Part shown: positions 9,760 to 19,636 of the stretch, piece by piece
Position numbering within the stretch: the stretch's first letter is position 1
Layout: the number at the start of each line of letters is the position of its first letter
Assembly: GCF_002079055.1 (NCBI RefSeq)
Contig: NC_047493.1
Span: 496,001-560,000, forward strand
Direction: 5' to 3'
Origin: Saccharomyces paradoxus
Taxonomy: Eukaryota; Ascomycota; Saccharomycetes; Saccharomycetales; Saccharomycetaceae
Length of the DNA stretch: 64,000 nucleotides
Made by a program: the position numbers and the translations under genes
Notes under the pieces: generated by a model
Database searches by the model: none
Seen by the model: only the letters and a program-made list of their open reading frames with translations
What the model was told of the DNA's origin: nothing

Positions 9760-10962
9760 CTAAACGACATCTTCCATTTCTATTTCATCCTCCAAATCAG
9801 CCTCCGCTTCTCCTTGTGCACTGTCACCAGCGGAACCTGTCTGCTCATCAGCTAGCTCACCTAAAGTTGCCTTTCTCTCCTCCTCTTTCAATTTTTTGTA
9901 CTCTGGCCTTAAAGTATACTTGAATGCATACGGGCCCTTTTTCACAAGAGTGGCAACCTTATCTAAACATTCCTTTAAATGTGCTTCAGGTTGCCTAGTA
10001 CGTTCCTTCAACCCCTTCAAAGACCAGTAGTCATATTCATCAAACAATTTGAACAAATAGTCCAAGATTTCCTTTTTTGGCATACGAATAGATTTGATAT
10101 TGCTCTTGGCTTTCTCACGTCCCACTTTCAGGAAATTCGAGTTGTCTGACCTCATAGACATACCGGTGTGACTCATCGTCACACCAACGGTTTCATCCAA
10201 AGTTGTAATTCTTTCCTTATTATTAAGCTTGACGATATTTCTTCTCTGTTCAACAATTTTATGATAATTAGGATCATTCATTGATGGCATAACCTGACAT
10301 TCGTGACAGACAGTACCTACAATGGCAGTTTTTTTAGGAATCGTTTTCACATATGGTATATATCTATCTCTTCCATCCCTATCTGTCATAACTCTGTGAT
10401 TGAACTTTTTTCTATTGTTTCTACGTTTTTGTTGCTGCTGCTTCTTCTTAAGTTCTTCCTCACGTTCTTGTTTCTTCAAGTAAGCTTGTCTTTGCTTTTC
10501 AGGATCTGCCTCCAACTCCTTTTTTCGTTGTTGATATTTCTTTAAATTTTGTTCAGTAAAAACATATTCGTTTTCTACCACTTTTTTTGTAAGCTCTAAA
10601 TCATACTCGTGCGGTATAGAATCGTTATCGTTTTCATTCAGAAGTAGTGTGATTTTACTACCGTCCTTGTTTATTCTAATTTTACCCAATTCTTGACCGT
10701 GCAAGTTGTTTCTGTCCCTCCATTTCTCTGCTAGAAACATCGGCAATCTAACTAACCAGACTTGTCTATTACTACGTTCCAAGTCCAAGTCTAAGGATTC
10801 TTCATAAACTTTGGTTTCGTTGTTCTCAATATCATTACCGTCAAAAACTTCTTCCTCTTGAGAGAGATATTCGTCACCGGAAATATTACCTGATTTCTCC
10901 TTCCCCACAGAAGTCGCAGAATTGTTAGAAAGTGCCGGTGCTCCTGCTGAACCACTGCTCAT
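9760..10962 (-). CDS. TFG2: TFIIF beta subunit TFG2
   Basis: The 400-residue protein is the RAP30 counterpart of TFIIF. It has an acidic N-terminus, a dimerisation region starting near residue 62 (LERSNRQVWLVRLPMFLAEKWRDRNNLHGQELGKIRI), a long charged coil with KKKQQQQKRRNNRKK, and a C-terminal winged helix (RMPKKEILDYLFKLFDEYDYWSLKGLKERTRQPEAHLKECL, about 292-345). It escorts RNA polymerase II into the preinitiation complex together with Tfg1 and Taf14. The extreme C-terminus is acidic. Length equals the S. cerevisiae protein. It diverges from PRP18 with about 200 bases between starts. Confidence 0.95.
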   Translation of the reverse strand: MSSGSAGAPALSNNSATSVGKEKSGNISGDEYLSQEEEVFDGNDIENNETKVYEESLDLDLERSNRQVWLVRLPMFLAEKWRDRNNLHGQELGKIRINKDGSKITLLLNENDNDSIPHEYDLELTKKVVENEYVFTEQNLKKYQQRKKELEADPEKQRQAYLKKQEREEELKKKQQQQKRRNNRKKFNHRVMTDRDGRDRYIPYVKTIPKKTAIVGTVCHECQVMPSMNDPNYHKIVEQRRNIVKLNNKERITTLDETVGVTMSHTGMSMRSDNSNFLKVGREKAKSNIKSIRMPKKEILDYLFKLFDEYDYWSLKGLKERTRQPEAHLKECLDKVATLVKKGPYAFKYTLRPEYKKLKEEERKATLGELADEQTGSAGDSAQGEAEADLEDEIEMEDVV

Positions 10963-11165
10963 GGTGTCCGATTGGTTTTCTATTTTTTTGGTTGAAAGCC
11001 AACGGAGTTCGTCTTATTCTTCTATTTTTTAAGTCTGAGAATTTATTCATTTTTCGCTTAAAGGAAGGATAAAAAAGTTAGAAATGAAGAGAATTGGCCT
11101 TGGAAGAGCCTTTAAGGGAAAGATCTTTACTATTTATGTTCTTCTTTAAGTAATTATAGGTTGAA

Positions 11166-11924
11166 ATGAACTTAGATCTAACTAGTATCTTAAAAGGAGA
11201 AATATCTAAGAAGCAAAAAGAGCTGGCTTACTCTAAAGGTGCTCAGCAACCATGCAATGAGAAATCCCAGGCACAGGAAAGTGCAAACATTGACGAAATA
11301 CCACGAGAAATAGAGCAAGAAAGTACAAATGAAAAAAACCTGCCAGATAATCAGCCAGATGAAGATATTGGGGCCACCATTAGTAAATTAGAAAATCGGC
11401 CAGATAGAATACAACAAGCCATAGCTCAAGACAATACTACTTCTGTAATCATCGATCCATCACAAATTGGTTCTACTGAAGGAAAATCTCTTCTGTCAAT
11501 GAAATGTAATTTATATATTCACGAAATATTATCTCGTTGGAAGGCGTCCTTGGATGAGTATCATCCGGAGCTATTCCTAGACACTAAGAAAGCGCTCTTT
11601 CCACTCCTTCTTCAATTGCGAAGGGGCCAGCTCGCTTCGGATTTGTTAATTTCCCTTGCGACCGTTCTCTATCATTTGCAGCAGCCCAAAGAAATAAACT
11701 TAGCAGTTCAATCCTACATGAAACTCAGTATCGGTAATGTAGCCTGGCCCATCGGTGTCACCAGCGTAGGAATTCATGCTCGTAGTGCTCATTCGAAAAT
11801 TCAAGGAGGCCGCAATGCAGCTAACATAATGATTGATGAAAGAACGCGATTATGGATTACCAGTATTAAAAGGCTAATAACTTTTGAGGAATGGTATGCC
11901 AGCAACCGCCATAGCTTAGAGTAA
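11166..11924 (+). CDS. PRP18: Splicing factor PRP18
   Basis: The 252-residue U5-associated second-step splicing factor has an N-terminal segment with a PRP4-like/Prp18 N-motif (MNLDLTSILKGEISKKQKELAYSK), a charged low-complexity linker and a C-terminal five-helix Prp18 domain from about residue 115. That domain includes the conserved loop region around SIGNVAWPIGVTSVGIHARSAHSKI. Prp18 helps dock the 3' splice site with Slu7; that is family knowledge. Here it sits among genes that include SNU71 and intron-bearing targets, but this is chance grouping. The start is the first ATG of the frame. Confidence 0.94.
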   Translation: MNLDLTSILKGEISKKQKELAYSKGAQQPCNEKSQAQESANIDEIPREIEQESTNEKNLPDNQPDEDIGATISKLENRPDRIQQAIAQDNTTSVIIDPSQIGSTEGKSLLSMKCNLYIHEILSRWKASLDEYHPELFLDTKKALFPLLLQLRRGQLASDLLISLATVLYHLQQPKEINLAVQSYMKLSIGNVAWPIGVTSVGIHARSAHSKIQGGRNAANIMIDERTRLWITSIKRLITFEEWYASNRHSLE

Positions 11925-12065
11925 TTGTTGAGCTATTGTTTTCATTATCGCGTAGCACGATCTTATGCGGCCAAAATGAGAAGTAGGAATGCAGATATCG
12001 CTAGCTTTTGTTCAATTTTCAGAGGCAAATGCATTTCAGGATTAAGGCCTAAATACATCGACTGA

Positions 12066-13037
12066 ATGACGGTAAACTTAGACCCAGATAGAGTTTGGAT
12101 AGACGGCTGCTTTGATTTCACACATCATGGGCATGCGGGAGCTATCTTGCAGGCACGTCGAACAGTTTCGAGAGAAAATGGTAAACTTTACTGTGGTGTG
12201 CATAACGATGAAGATATTCAACATAACAAAGGATCACCGGTGATGAATTCTTTAGAAAGATACGAGCATACTAGATCAAATAGGTGGTGTTCGGAGGTGG
12301 TTGAAGCTGCGCCATACGTCACAGATCCCAATTGGATGGATAGGTATCAGTGCCAATATGTTGTTCATGGTGATGACATCACCTTAGATGCCAATGGGGA
12401 GGACTGCTACAAACTAGTGAAGGAGATGGGGCGGTTTAAGGTGGTTAAAAGAACGTATGGTGTGAGTACCACCGAGATTATACATAGAATATTGACGAAA
12501 AAATCTTTGCCACCGACTCATCCCGATTATTATCCTAGCATCCAGGAATTGAGTTTCTATTCGGTCGCTAGAGATGCGGTTTCAAAGCACTGTTATGTCT
12601 TCCAGAGGGATTTGGGCAATGTCTTGGTCAATGGTGGATACGACTTTAATGTAGAAGATTGTGTTTATGTTGATGGAGATTTTGACTTATTCCACATGGG
12701 GGATATTGATCAGCTGAGAAGGTTGAAAATGGATCTCCACCCTGGTAAGAGATTAATTGTTGGCGTTACCACGAGCGATTACTCAAGTACCATTATGACA
12801 ATGAAGGAACGTGTCCTGAGCGTTTTAAGTTGCAGATATGTTGATGCCGTTATCATCGATGCCGACAATACTTCATTATCTCAATATAACTGCGAGAAAT
12901 ATCGTATTGGCACGGCTGTTCTCAAAGCCGCCGGAAAGTTTAGCGAATACTTAACTAAGGAGCTCATTATTAAAAGGGTTGAATCTCAAAGGGAGGTATA
13001 CATTGCGAGGAACCAAAAGAAAGGAATGTCCATCTAA
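12066..13037 (+). CDS. ECT1: CTP:phosphoethanolamine cytidylyltransferase ECT1
   Basis: The 323-residue enzyme has two tandem cytidylyltransferase folds. The first carries the active HxGH signature (HHGH, residues 20-23, in DGCFDFTHHGH) and the YGVSTTEII motif (131-139). The second repeats the fold (VYVDGDFDLFHMGD, about 201-213) but has HMGD in place of HxGH and lacks the ISTT-type motif, so it is probably inactive, as is common in this family. The enzyme makes CDP-ethanolamine in the Kennedy pathway to phosphatidylethanolamine. Also known as MUQ1. Length matches the yeast protein. Confidence 0.95.
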   Translation: MTVNLDPDRVWIDGCFDFTHHGHAGAILQARRTVSRENGKLYCGVHNDEDIQHNKGSPVMNSLERYEHTRSNRWCSEVVEAAPYVTDPNWMDRYQCQYVVHGDDITLDANGEDCYKLVKEMGRFKVVKRTYGVSTTEIIHRILTKKSLPPTHPDYYPSIQELSFYSVARDAVSKHCYVFQRDLGNVLVNGGYDFNVEDCVYVDGDFDLFHMGDIDQLRRLKMDLHPGKRLIVGVTTSDYSSTIMTMKERVLSVLSCRYVDAVIIDADNTSLSQYNCEKYRIGTAVLKAAGKFSEYLTKELIIKRVESQREVYIARNQKKGMSI

Positions 13038-13207
13038 ATTAAATAAGCCTAGAAAAATTGTTCAAATGGATGTAAGAAATCTGTATTACATAAGTCATCA
13101 AGTAGGCATGCAAAATATATACGTATTATAGATGCATATAAATCAGTAGAGATGAGCCAACCACCATCTAGGGGTATTAGAAGGCGTTTTTTATCTTGAG
13201 TACGCCC

Positions 13208-13462
13208 TCATTCTTTTTGGGAGTTTTCAAACTTTTGTTCATGTGATTGCAAATTTGAACCTCTTCTATCCTTTTTGAACACTGGAGGTATTTCTCCGCT
13301 ATCGATTAAGTCATCAATCTCGTCACCTGGCTTACCCCAGTTACCCTTGCCGGAGCCTTGTTTCTTGATATGATTTGGAGATTCGCCATAGTTACCAGTG
13401 TGCGAAAAGTACTTCGGATCAGGTTTTGCCTCGCGTTCGGTCCACTTGTTTGTTCTAGTCAT
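13208..13462 (-). CDS. STF2: Hydrophilin STF2 (F1F0-ATPase regulator, desiccation tolerance)
   Basis: This 84-residue very hydrophilic protein is rich in Gly, Lys and Asp and has no hydrophobic core (TGNYGESPNHIKKQGSGK, then GKPGDEIDDL). It differs from the S. cerevisiae Stf2 I remember at only a few positions. It was first described as stabilising the inhibitor-ATPase complex and later as an antioxidant hydrophilin needed for survival of drying; that is literature knowledge. Three stress elements sit 190-280 bases upstream. Confidence 0.94.
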   Translation of the reverse strand: MTRTNKWTEREAKPDPKYFSHTGNYGESPNHIKKQGSGKGNWGKPGDEIDDLIDSGEIPPVFKKDRRGSNLQSHEQKFENSQKE

Positions 13463-14130
13463 TTTTTCTGATTGGTTATGTACTTAAGGCGTTTTTTTGG
13501 TCTTTATTTGGTCGTTTGTTGTATGATTGATTGTATATGACATTTTTTACGAGAAAAAGGATAGCCAAGCCCAAAGATAAGGACGAGAAGAAGTACACTT
13601 ATAAATGGTCCTTTTATATAAATGACAAGTATTAGCTTCTAATCTTGTAGCCCCCTGTTTTCGAAGAAGTTTCTTAGCTCAAGGCCAGGCAGGCGCGCCC
13701 CTCGTTATCCCTTCGTTATGTTACCGAGAGGTTTCCTCCCCTCCGCGTATACTTTCCCCGCCAGAAAAAAATTATTGTGACAGATAGCGTAAGACTGGTG
13801 CCTTTTCTGACGTCGGTCTAGCATTTTTCTGTTGGGCTGCAACATTTCCCTCTGGGATACTTGATGAGGAGATCAACGTAAACCAAGAATATTTTTTATC
13901 TTTTTATTTGTTCTTTTTTTTTTTGAGCTTGGTAGAGTTTATAACTATTGTTTGCCAAAATGTTATCCTCTCTATTTACAACCAAACATTAAAAATGAAG
14001 AAAAACTACCTTTATATTGATGTGTTTTCTTTAGTTATTTGTCTTTGTTCATAAACTTCTATATACTAGTAATAATAATGATGAGATGATGTTTTACTTG
14101 AGATGTTACATAGTTGTTACAAGCCTGTTT
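13463..14130. other. STF2 promoter and SEC9 3' region
   Basis: 668 bases. The half nearer STF2 holds the stress elements. Poly-T tracts near 13885-13925 and AT-rich sequence follow before the SEC9 stop. No other gene seen. Confidence 0.45.
13652..13742 (-). promoter_or_regulatory. Stress response elements upstream of STF2
   Basis: Three CCCCT motifs (AGGGG on the minus strand, the Msn2/Msn4 core) occur at 13652-13656, 13698-13702 and 13738-13742. They lie 190-280 bases before the STF2 start, the usual distance in yeast stress promoters. Binding is inferred. Confidence 0.65.
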
Positions 14131-16089
14131 CTATCTGATACCAGCCAACCTGTTGGTATTCATATGAAGATTGATATCCAGATCATCAGTGCTTTCTTCA
14201 ATGTTGTTAAGACGTTTTTGCTGAGAGTCTAGTTCTTTACCAGTGGTCAAGGCCATTTTCTTCAATCGGTTACTAACTTGCTGGATCTGGTCCAAATTCC
14301 TATCAATTTCCAATTCCATCTCGTCATCTTCTTCATCATTCTCAAACTGATACCTCTTTGCCTTTTCTAAAACATTCTGCCTCTGATATCTTTCACGCAC
14401 CTCACTTATGTTATTGTTTGCGTTCATAGCGCCTTCTATTCTTTGAGTAGACTGGGACAGCTGTTGATTTGTCTGTTCTCTCATTAATTTTTCTTCGATT
14501 TTCCTATTCTTCAGTTGCTCTTCTCTCTCCCTTCTCCTTCTCTTGGAATTAAATGGATTAGAGACATGAACAGCCAATATACTACGATTCAACTTCTTCA
14601 ATTCCGCAACTTTTTCGTCTGCAACTTTATTTTGCACTTTCATTAAGTCTAAATTACCTTCTACGTTATTCAACTGTTCGCTTTGATGACCTAGCATACC
14701 CAATGTGTTCATACCTGCTCTTTCAGCATCTTGAGCCATTTTCAGTGTATTTCTAGTAGAAGCTACGGAGCTCTGTTTCGTAAATTTGATCTCCTGCTTA
14801 ATTTCATCCACGGCTTCATCTTCTTCCTGCTGCTGCCGAGCCTCCTCCTCTTTTTGTATTTCTTCGAACGTTTTATAGCCTCTTTGGTCTGCATACTGGT
14901 CATTGGTTGCGTTAAAGTCTTGCTGTTGTTGCTGCTGCTCATCCATGAACCACTGTTGCTGCTGCTGCTGTCTTGAATGGTGATCAACTTCGGACGCGTT
15001 CAAGTCTATAGAATCGTCATTCGTTACTACTGCATTTAAATCAGGTTCATCTAATGCCGCTCTATTTTCCGCAGACTTGTCGGCATAGACCTCTTCAAAA
15101 TCAAATTCACCCGCTCTGGGCTCTTCATTTAAATCAACTTCACTATTGGGTGCTGCTTCATTAGAAGCAATAAAGGACGGCGTATAGGTTATTGGTGCCT
15201 GTTGATATTGCGGCTGACGCACACTTCTACTTGAATATGGATTTGCGGACCTATTTACATTTCCATTACTATACGAGTCGTTCGTCATAGAAGCGTACGG
15301 GTTTGCATTCTTAGAGCTTCCGTGTCGAATACTGCCAGGTTTATTAGTATTAGAATCATACGCACTGCCGTAACTATTCATATTAGCGTAAGGATTTCTC
15401 TTTTCTTGTATTGGATTTGATGAGGGACTCTTTTGGTCGACCAATGGGCTATCGCTTGAAGTTGGAACTGGAGGTTGCCTTAATTGCTTCGAAGACCTTG
15501 CGTTTAAAGTGCTGCTTGATTGATTTAGACTATTACTGCTATTCGCATTCATCCAGCTTTTTGAGCTGCTTTGGTTGCTATACGAGCCACCGTTATTATA
15601 TGAATTCAAAGATGTGCCATTATACCCTCCTCCTCCGAAATCACTATATGCCGAAGCATTGGCGCTACTTCCTCCATTACTTCTATTGGCTTGAAATTTT
15701 GCATAAGGATCGTCATCATATCGGTAATCATCATTTTCGATAGCGTAAGGATCTTGCACAGAATTTGATTCTGCGCCATTTCTCCCATTTTGCATGCCAC
15801 TTGACCCTTTGGTAGGACCAGCAGTTGCTTCGTTAGCATTGGCATCTAAGGGAGAAGAATTCAAGTCCTCAAGTTCATCCTGTGGCCTAGCATATTGCTC
15901 ATAACCTGGTGGTGCATATACCTTATCTTCAGCTTTATCATTCGCGAATTTGCCGTAAGCGGCAAATTTGTCTTTTCTTTTCTTGTTAGGATTTTTGACA
16001 CTAATACCTAATTCCATTAAAGTATCCTTGTTCTGTTCAGGTGTCGCTTCCTCTGGAGGCTTAATCTTGAAAAATTTCTTCAATCCCAT
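14131..16089 (-). CDS. SEC9: Plasma-membrane t-SNARE SEC9 (SNAP-25 type)
   Basis: The 652-residue protein has a long disordered N-terminal half, rich in Asn, Ser, Tyr and Gln, with two poly-Gln runs around residues 373-390. Two SNARE helices follow at about 430-495 (KFTKQSSVASTRNTLKMAQDAERAGMNTLGMLGHQSEQLNNVEGNLDLM..) and 585-650 (ELEIDRNLDQIQQVSNRLKKMALTTGKELDSQQKRLNNIEESTDDLDINLHMNTNRL). It has no membrane anchor. It pairs with Sso1/2 and Snc1/2 to drive exocytic fusion. The N-terminal repeats are expected to vary between species. Length is within a residue of S. cerevisiae. Confidence 0.95.
   Translation of the reverse strand: MGLKKFFKIKPPEEATPEQNKDTLMELGISVKNPNKKRKDKFAAYGKFANDKAEDKVYAPPGYEQYARPQDELEDLNSSPLDANANEATAGPTKGSSGMQNGRNGAESNSVQDPYAIENDDYRYDDDPYAKFQANRSNGGSSANASAYSDFGGGGYNGTSLNSYNNGGSYSNQSSSKSWMNANSSNSLNQSSSTLNARSSKQLRQPPVPTSSDSPLVDQKSPSSNPIQEKRNPYANMNSYGSAYDSNTNKPGSIRHGSSKNANPYASMTNDSYSNGNVNRSANPYSSRSVRQPQYQQAPITYTPSFIASNEAAPNSEVDLNEEPRAGEFDFEEVYADKSAENRAALDEPDLNAVVTNDDSIDLNASEVDHHSRQQQQQQWFMDEQQQQQQDFNATNDQYADQRGYKTFEEIQKEEEARQQQEEDEAVDEIKQEIKFTKQSSVASTRNTLKMAQDAERAGMNTLGMLGHQSEQLNNVEGNLDLMKVQNKVADEKVAELKKLNRSILAVHVSNPFNSKRRRREREEQLKNRKIEEKLMREQTNQQLSQSTQRIEGAMNANNNISEVRERYQRQNVLEKAKRYQFENDEEDDEMELEIDRNLDQIQQVSNRLKKMALTTGKELDSQQKRLNNIEESTDDLDINLHMNTNRLAGIR
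14931..14972 (-). repeat. CAG-type microsatellite encoding Gln runs in SEC9
   Basis: Runs of CTG/TTG on the plus strand (CAG/CAA in the gene) encode two poly-Gln stretches separated by WFMDE in the disordered part of Sec9. Such runs change length easily by slippage. Confidence 0.8.
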
Positions 16090-16633
16090 TCTTTTTGCTC
16101 TAATAATACGCTTATATATCGCAACTTACTCAAGGTTAGGTTCAGGAGTAGCAAAAGCTTAGGTTCCTTATTTATTCACCGAACTAAGTCGCATAATTAC
16201 GCAAACCATTCAAAATGATTAAAAATGGGATCAACGAATCTCGTTTCTTTTTAAAAGACGGGTAATAGAAAACTCCAACTTTCACACCATATGTATCGCA
16301 CTATTTGCATATGGACGGTAAAGTACCTGCGTTACGATTTTATTTAGCTTTGCGATCTCTCAAGCTTATCGTCTTGATTGGTAACTACGTGTTATGGGAG
16401 AATCGGCTGTTTCTGGCCACTTTTTCGCTTATACCATACCATGTACCACATTCGCAGTCCATATGTGACGGTGTCGTCTCCAAGAAAAATAACAATCCAA
16501 ATTAACCCAGCGTGATGAGAATAGATTGTAAGTCATAGCACAATCATACACTGTCTTAATTACTATTGCTCCACTGTTAGGTAGAGAGAAAGTTCGAAGT
16601 GAAGAAGGCAAAAAAAAGTGCACATATTACGTA
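16090..16633. promoter_or_regulatory. Divergent promoter region of SEC9 and NMA2
   Basis: 544 bases between divergent starts. A small plus-strand frame (16305-16505) has no family resemblance that I can see. I identified no specific factor sites. Confidence 0.4.
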
Positions 16634-17821
16634 ATGGATCCCACCAAGGCACCCGATTTTAAACCGCCACAACCAAATGAAGAGCTACAACCACCGCCAG
16701 ATCCGACGCATACTATACCAAAATCTGGACCCATAGTTCCATATGTTTTAGCTGATTACAATTCTTCGATTGATGCTCCTTTCAATCTTGATATTTACAA
16801 AACCCTGTCGTCAAGAAAAAAATACTCCAACTCAAGCAACCGAATGGACCATATTCCATTAAATACTAGTGACTTCCAGCCGTTGTCTCGGGATGTATCG
16901 TCGGAGGAGGAAAGTGAAGGGCAATCGAATGGAATCGACTCTACTCTACAGGATGTGACAATGACAGGAAATTTGGGGGTTTTGAAGAGCCAAATTGCTG
17001 ATCTGGAAGAAGTTCCTCACACAATTGTAAGACAAGCCAGGACTATAGAAGATTACGAATTTCCTGTACACAGACTGACGAAAAAGCTACAAGATCCCGA
17101 AAAACTGCCTCTGATCATCGTTGCTTGTGGATCATTTTCCCCAATAACGTACCTACATTTAAGAATGTTTGAAATGGCTTTGGACGATATCAACGAACAA
17201 ACGCGATTTGAAGTGGTTGGTGGCTATTTTTCTCCCGTTAGTGATAATTACCAAAAACGAGGGTTAGCCCCGGCTTATCATCGTGTCCGTATGTGTGAAC
17301 TAGCATGCGAGAGGACATCGTCTTGGTTAATGGTTGATGCTTGGGAATCTTTACAATCAAGTTATACAAGAACAGCGAAAGTCTTAGACCATTTCAATCA
17401 TGAAATAAATATTAAGAGAGGTGGAATCATGACCGTGGATGGTGAAAAAATGGGTGTCAAAATCATGTTACTAGCAGGTGGTGATCTTATTGAGTCCATG
17501 GGCGAGCCTCACGTGTGGGCTGATTCCGACCTGCACCACATCCTGGGCAATTATGGATGTTTGATCGTAGAAAGGACCGGTTCAGATGTTAGGTCCTTCT
17601 TGCTTTCGCATGATATCATGTATGAACACAGAAGAAATATTCTTATTATCAAGCAGCTTATTTACAATGATATTTCATCTACAAAAGTGCGTCTTTTCAT
17701 TAGACGTGGAATGTCAGTTCAATACCTTCTTCCAAACTCTGTCATCAGGTACATCCAAGAGTATAATCTATACATTAATCAAAGTGAGCCGGTCAAACAG
17801 GTCTTAGATAGCAAAGAATGA
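16634..17821 (+). CDS. NMA2: Nicotinamide/nicotinate mononucleotide adenylyltransferase NMA2
   Basis: The 395-residue enzyme has a disordered N-terminal third, then a nucleotidyltransferase fold. The fold starts with the phosphate-binding motif GSFSPITYLHLRMFE (from about residue 166; the family T/HxxH type). It ends with the ISSTKVR motif (in NDISSTKVRLFIRRG) near the C-terminus. It makes NAD or deamido-NAD from the mononucleotide and ATP. NMA1 is the paralogue; the assignment to NMA2 rests on position. The first ATG gives the expected length. Confidence 0.94.
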   Translation: MDPTKAPDFKPPQPNEELQPPPDPTHTIPKSGPIVPYVLADYNSSIDAPFNLDIYKTLSSRKKYSNSSNRMDHIPLNTSDFQPLSRDVSSEEESEGQSNGIDSTLQDVTMTGNLGVLKSQIADLEEVPHTIVRQARTIEDYEFPVHRLTKKLQDPEKLPLIIVACGSFSPITYLHLRMFEMALDDINEQTRFEVVGGYFSPVSDNYQKRGLAPAYHRVRMCELACERTSSWLMVDAWESLQSSYTRTAKVLDHFNHEINIKRGGIMTVDGEKMGVKIMLLAGGDLIESMGEPHVWADSDLHHILGNYGCLIVERTGSDVRSFLLSHDIMYEHRRNILIIKQLIYNDISSTKVRLFIRRGMSVQYLLPNSVIRYIQEYNLYINQSEPVKQVLDSKE

Positions 17822-18240
17822 GTTTATTACAACTCCAATCCTTTACCATTTTAAATCCCACTTTACTCTATAAATGGTATTGAATGAGAGTTCTTGATTT
17901 ACGATTAGAAATGCTTACAGTAGAACAGCAATCATGTGAAGAAAGTTAAACATTTATGTAACACTCAACATCATAATGTAATCATGCCAATTAATCTTCA
18001 TAACGAAAACCTTTCAGACGAACGTTATAGTGGATCGCGTACGTAAACGCACAAAGGTTACTTACAAGATACAGAAGCATTAGTCAATTGCTCTGCACAC
18101 ATTACTGTCAATGCGGGTAATGATCGGTATAGAATTTTGCACGCCTATAACAATTTAGAAGTCTTGTAATATTAAAAGTAACAATGTGGCATAATACAGT
18201 ATAATAATCCTATTAATCGGAATATAACAAGACATACGTG
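17822..18240. other. NMA2-MCY1 intergenic region
   Basis: 419 bases containing the MCY1 promoter. No gene, RNA or clear factor site seen. Confidence 0.4.
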
Positions 18241-19422
18241 ATGTCCTGTTCACAAAATAAGACTTCTTTCAATTTGCCTTGGAACGAATGCATATCCATC
18301 GCTTCCGTCGTCATTGGCGCGTATGCGTCATACAAATACTATAAGCTATGCAAAACACAGGATATTCCACGTCCAAAAGGAGGTGTGGAGGAACTCATAG
18401 GAAACACTCCTCTGGTTAAAATCAGATCTCTTAGCAAGGCTACTGGTGTTAACGTTTACGCTAAACTAGAATTATGTAACCCAGCAGGAAGTGCTAAGGA
18501 CAGAGTGGCATTAAACATCATAAAGACAGCTGAGGAGTTAGGTGAACTTGTCAGAGGCGAACCTGGTTGGGTATTCGAAGGAACAAGCGGGTCGACCGGT
18601 ATCTCTATAGCAGTAGTTTGTAATGCGTTGGGATATAGGGCACACATTTCTCTGCCCGATGACACATCGTTGGAAAAATTGGCATTACTAGAAAGTCTCG
18701 GTGCTACCGTTAATAAGGTTAAGCCCGCTAGTATTGTCGATCCAAACCAATACGTAAATGCCGCGAAGAAGGCGTGTGATGAATTAAAGAAGAAAGGTAA
18801 TGGGGTTAGAGCAGTTTTTGCCGATCAGTTTGAAAATGAAGCCAACTGGAAAGTTCACTATCAGACCACAGGTCCAGAAATCGCCCATCAAACTAAGGGA
18901 AATATTGATGCATTCATCGCTGGTTGTGGTACTGGTGGTACTATAACTGGAGTTGCAAAGTTTCTAAAAGAAATGGCGAAGATACCTTGCCATGTCGTTC
19001 TAGCGGATCCACAAGGATCAGGCTTTTATAATAGAGTTAACTACGGCGTGATGTATGACTATGTAGAAAAGGAAGGTACTAGAAGAAGGCATCAAGTAGA
19101 CACTATTATAGAAGGTATTGGTTTAAACAGAATTACTCAGAATTTCCATATGGGCGAAGAATTTATTGATGAATCAATACGTGTTAATGATAGTCAAGCT
19201 ATTAGAATGGCGAAATATCTATCAGTGAATGATGGGCTATTTGTAGGGAGTAGTACAGCTATTAATGCAGTAGCCGCCATCCAGGTTGCGAAAAGGCTCT
19301 CTCACGGCTCAAACATTGTAATTATTGCATGCGACAGTGGTTCAAGACATTTAAGTAAATTCTGGAAAGAAGCTAAAGAAATTGGTCATGACATATCATT
19401 AGAAGAAATAATAAATATCTGA
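18241..19422 (+). CDS. MCY1: Mitochondrial outer-membrane cysteine synthase-like protein MCY1
   Basis: The 393-residue PLP enzyme is of the cysteine synthase/cystathionine beta-synthase fold. An N-terminal membrane segment (about 18-35, CISIASVVIGAYASYKYY) comes before the catalytic domain. The PLP lysine lies in NPAGSAKDR (Lys86), with the phosphate loop GTSGSTG around 112-118 and a Gly-rich loop AGCGTGGTITG. The start is the ATG at 18241; the GTG just before it in frame is not used. The family makes cysteine from O-acetylserine, but yeast lacks serine acetyltransferase, so the true substrate is unclear. Localisation to the mitochondrial outer membrane is reported for the yeast protein. Confidence 0.92.
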   Translation: MSCSQNKTSFNLPWNECISIASVVIGAYASYKYYKLCKTQDIPRPKGGVEELIGNTPLVKIRSLSKATGVNVYAKLELCNPAGSAKDRVALNIIKTAEELGELVRGEPGWVFEGTSGSTGISIAVVCNALGYRAHISLPDDTSLEKLALLESLGATVNKVKPASIVDPNQYVNAAKKACDELKKKGNGVRAVFADQFENEANWKVHYQTTGPEIAHQTKGNIDAFIAGCGTGGTITGVAKFLKEMAKIPCHVVLADPQGSGFYNRVNYGVMYDYVEKEGTRRRHQVDTIIEGIGLNRITQNFHMGEEFIDESIRVNDSQAIRMAKYLSVNDGLFVGSSTAINAVAAIQVAKRLSHGSNIVIIACDSGSRHLSKFWKEAKEIGHDISLEEIINI

Positions 19423-19636
19423 CATATGTGTGTAAAAACGGAGCTGACTTATCTTTTATAAGGTAGTAAGAACAAATATAGAAAGGCTAGTTTTCACTAC
19501 TATATTTTTTACTTCTTCCCGCGGCAATGATGCCCGCTGAAAAGTGCAAAAGTAATAAAATAGACGAATAACAGAAACAAACCGACACCAAAATTTACCT
19601 CAAAAAGTTCCTTAAAAGGACATTGACTCATAGAAC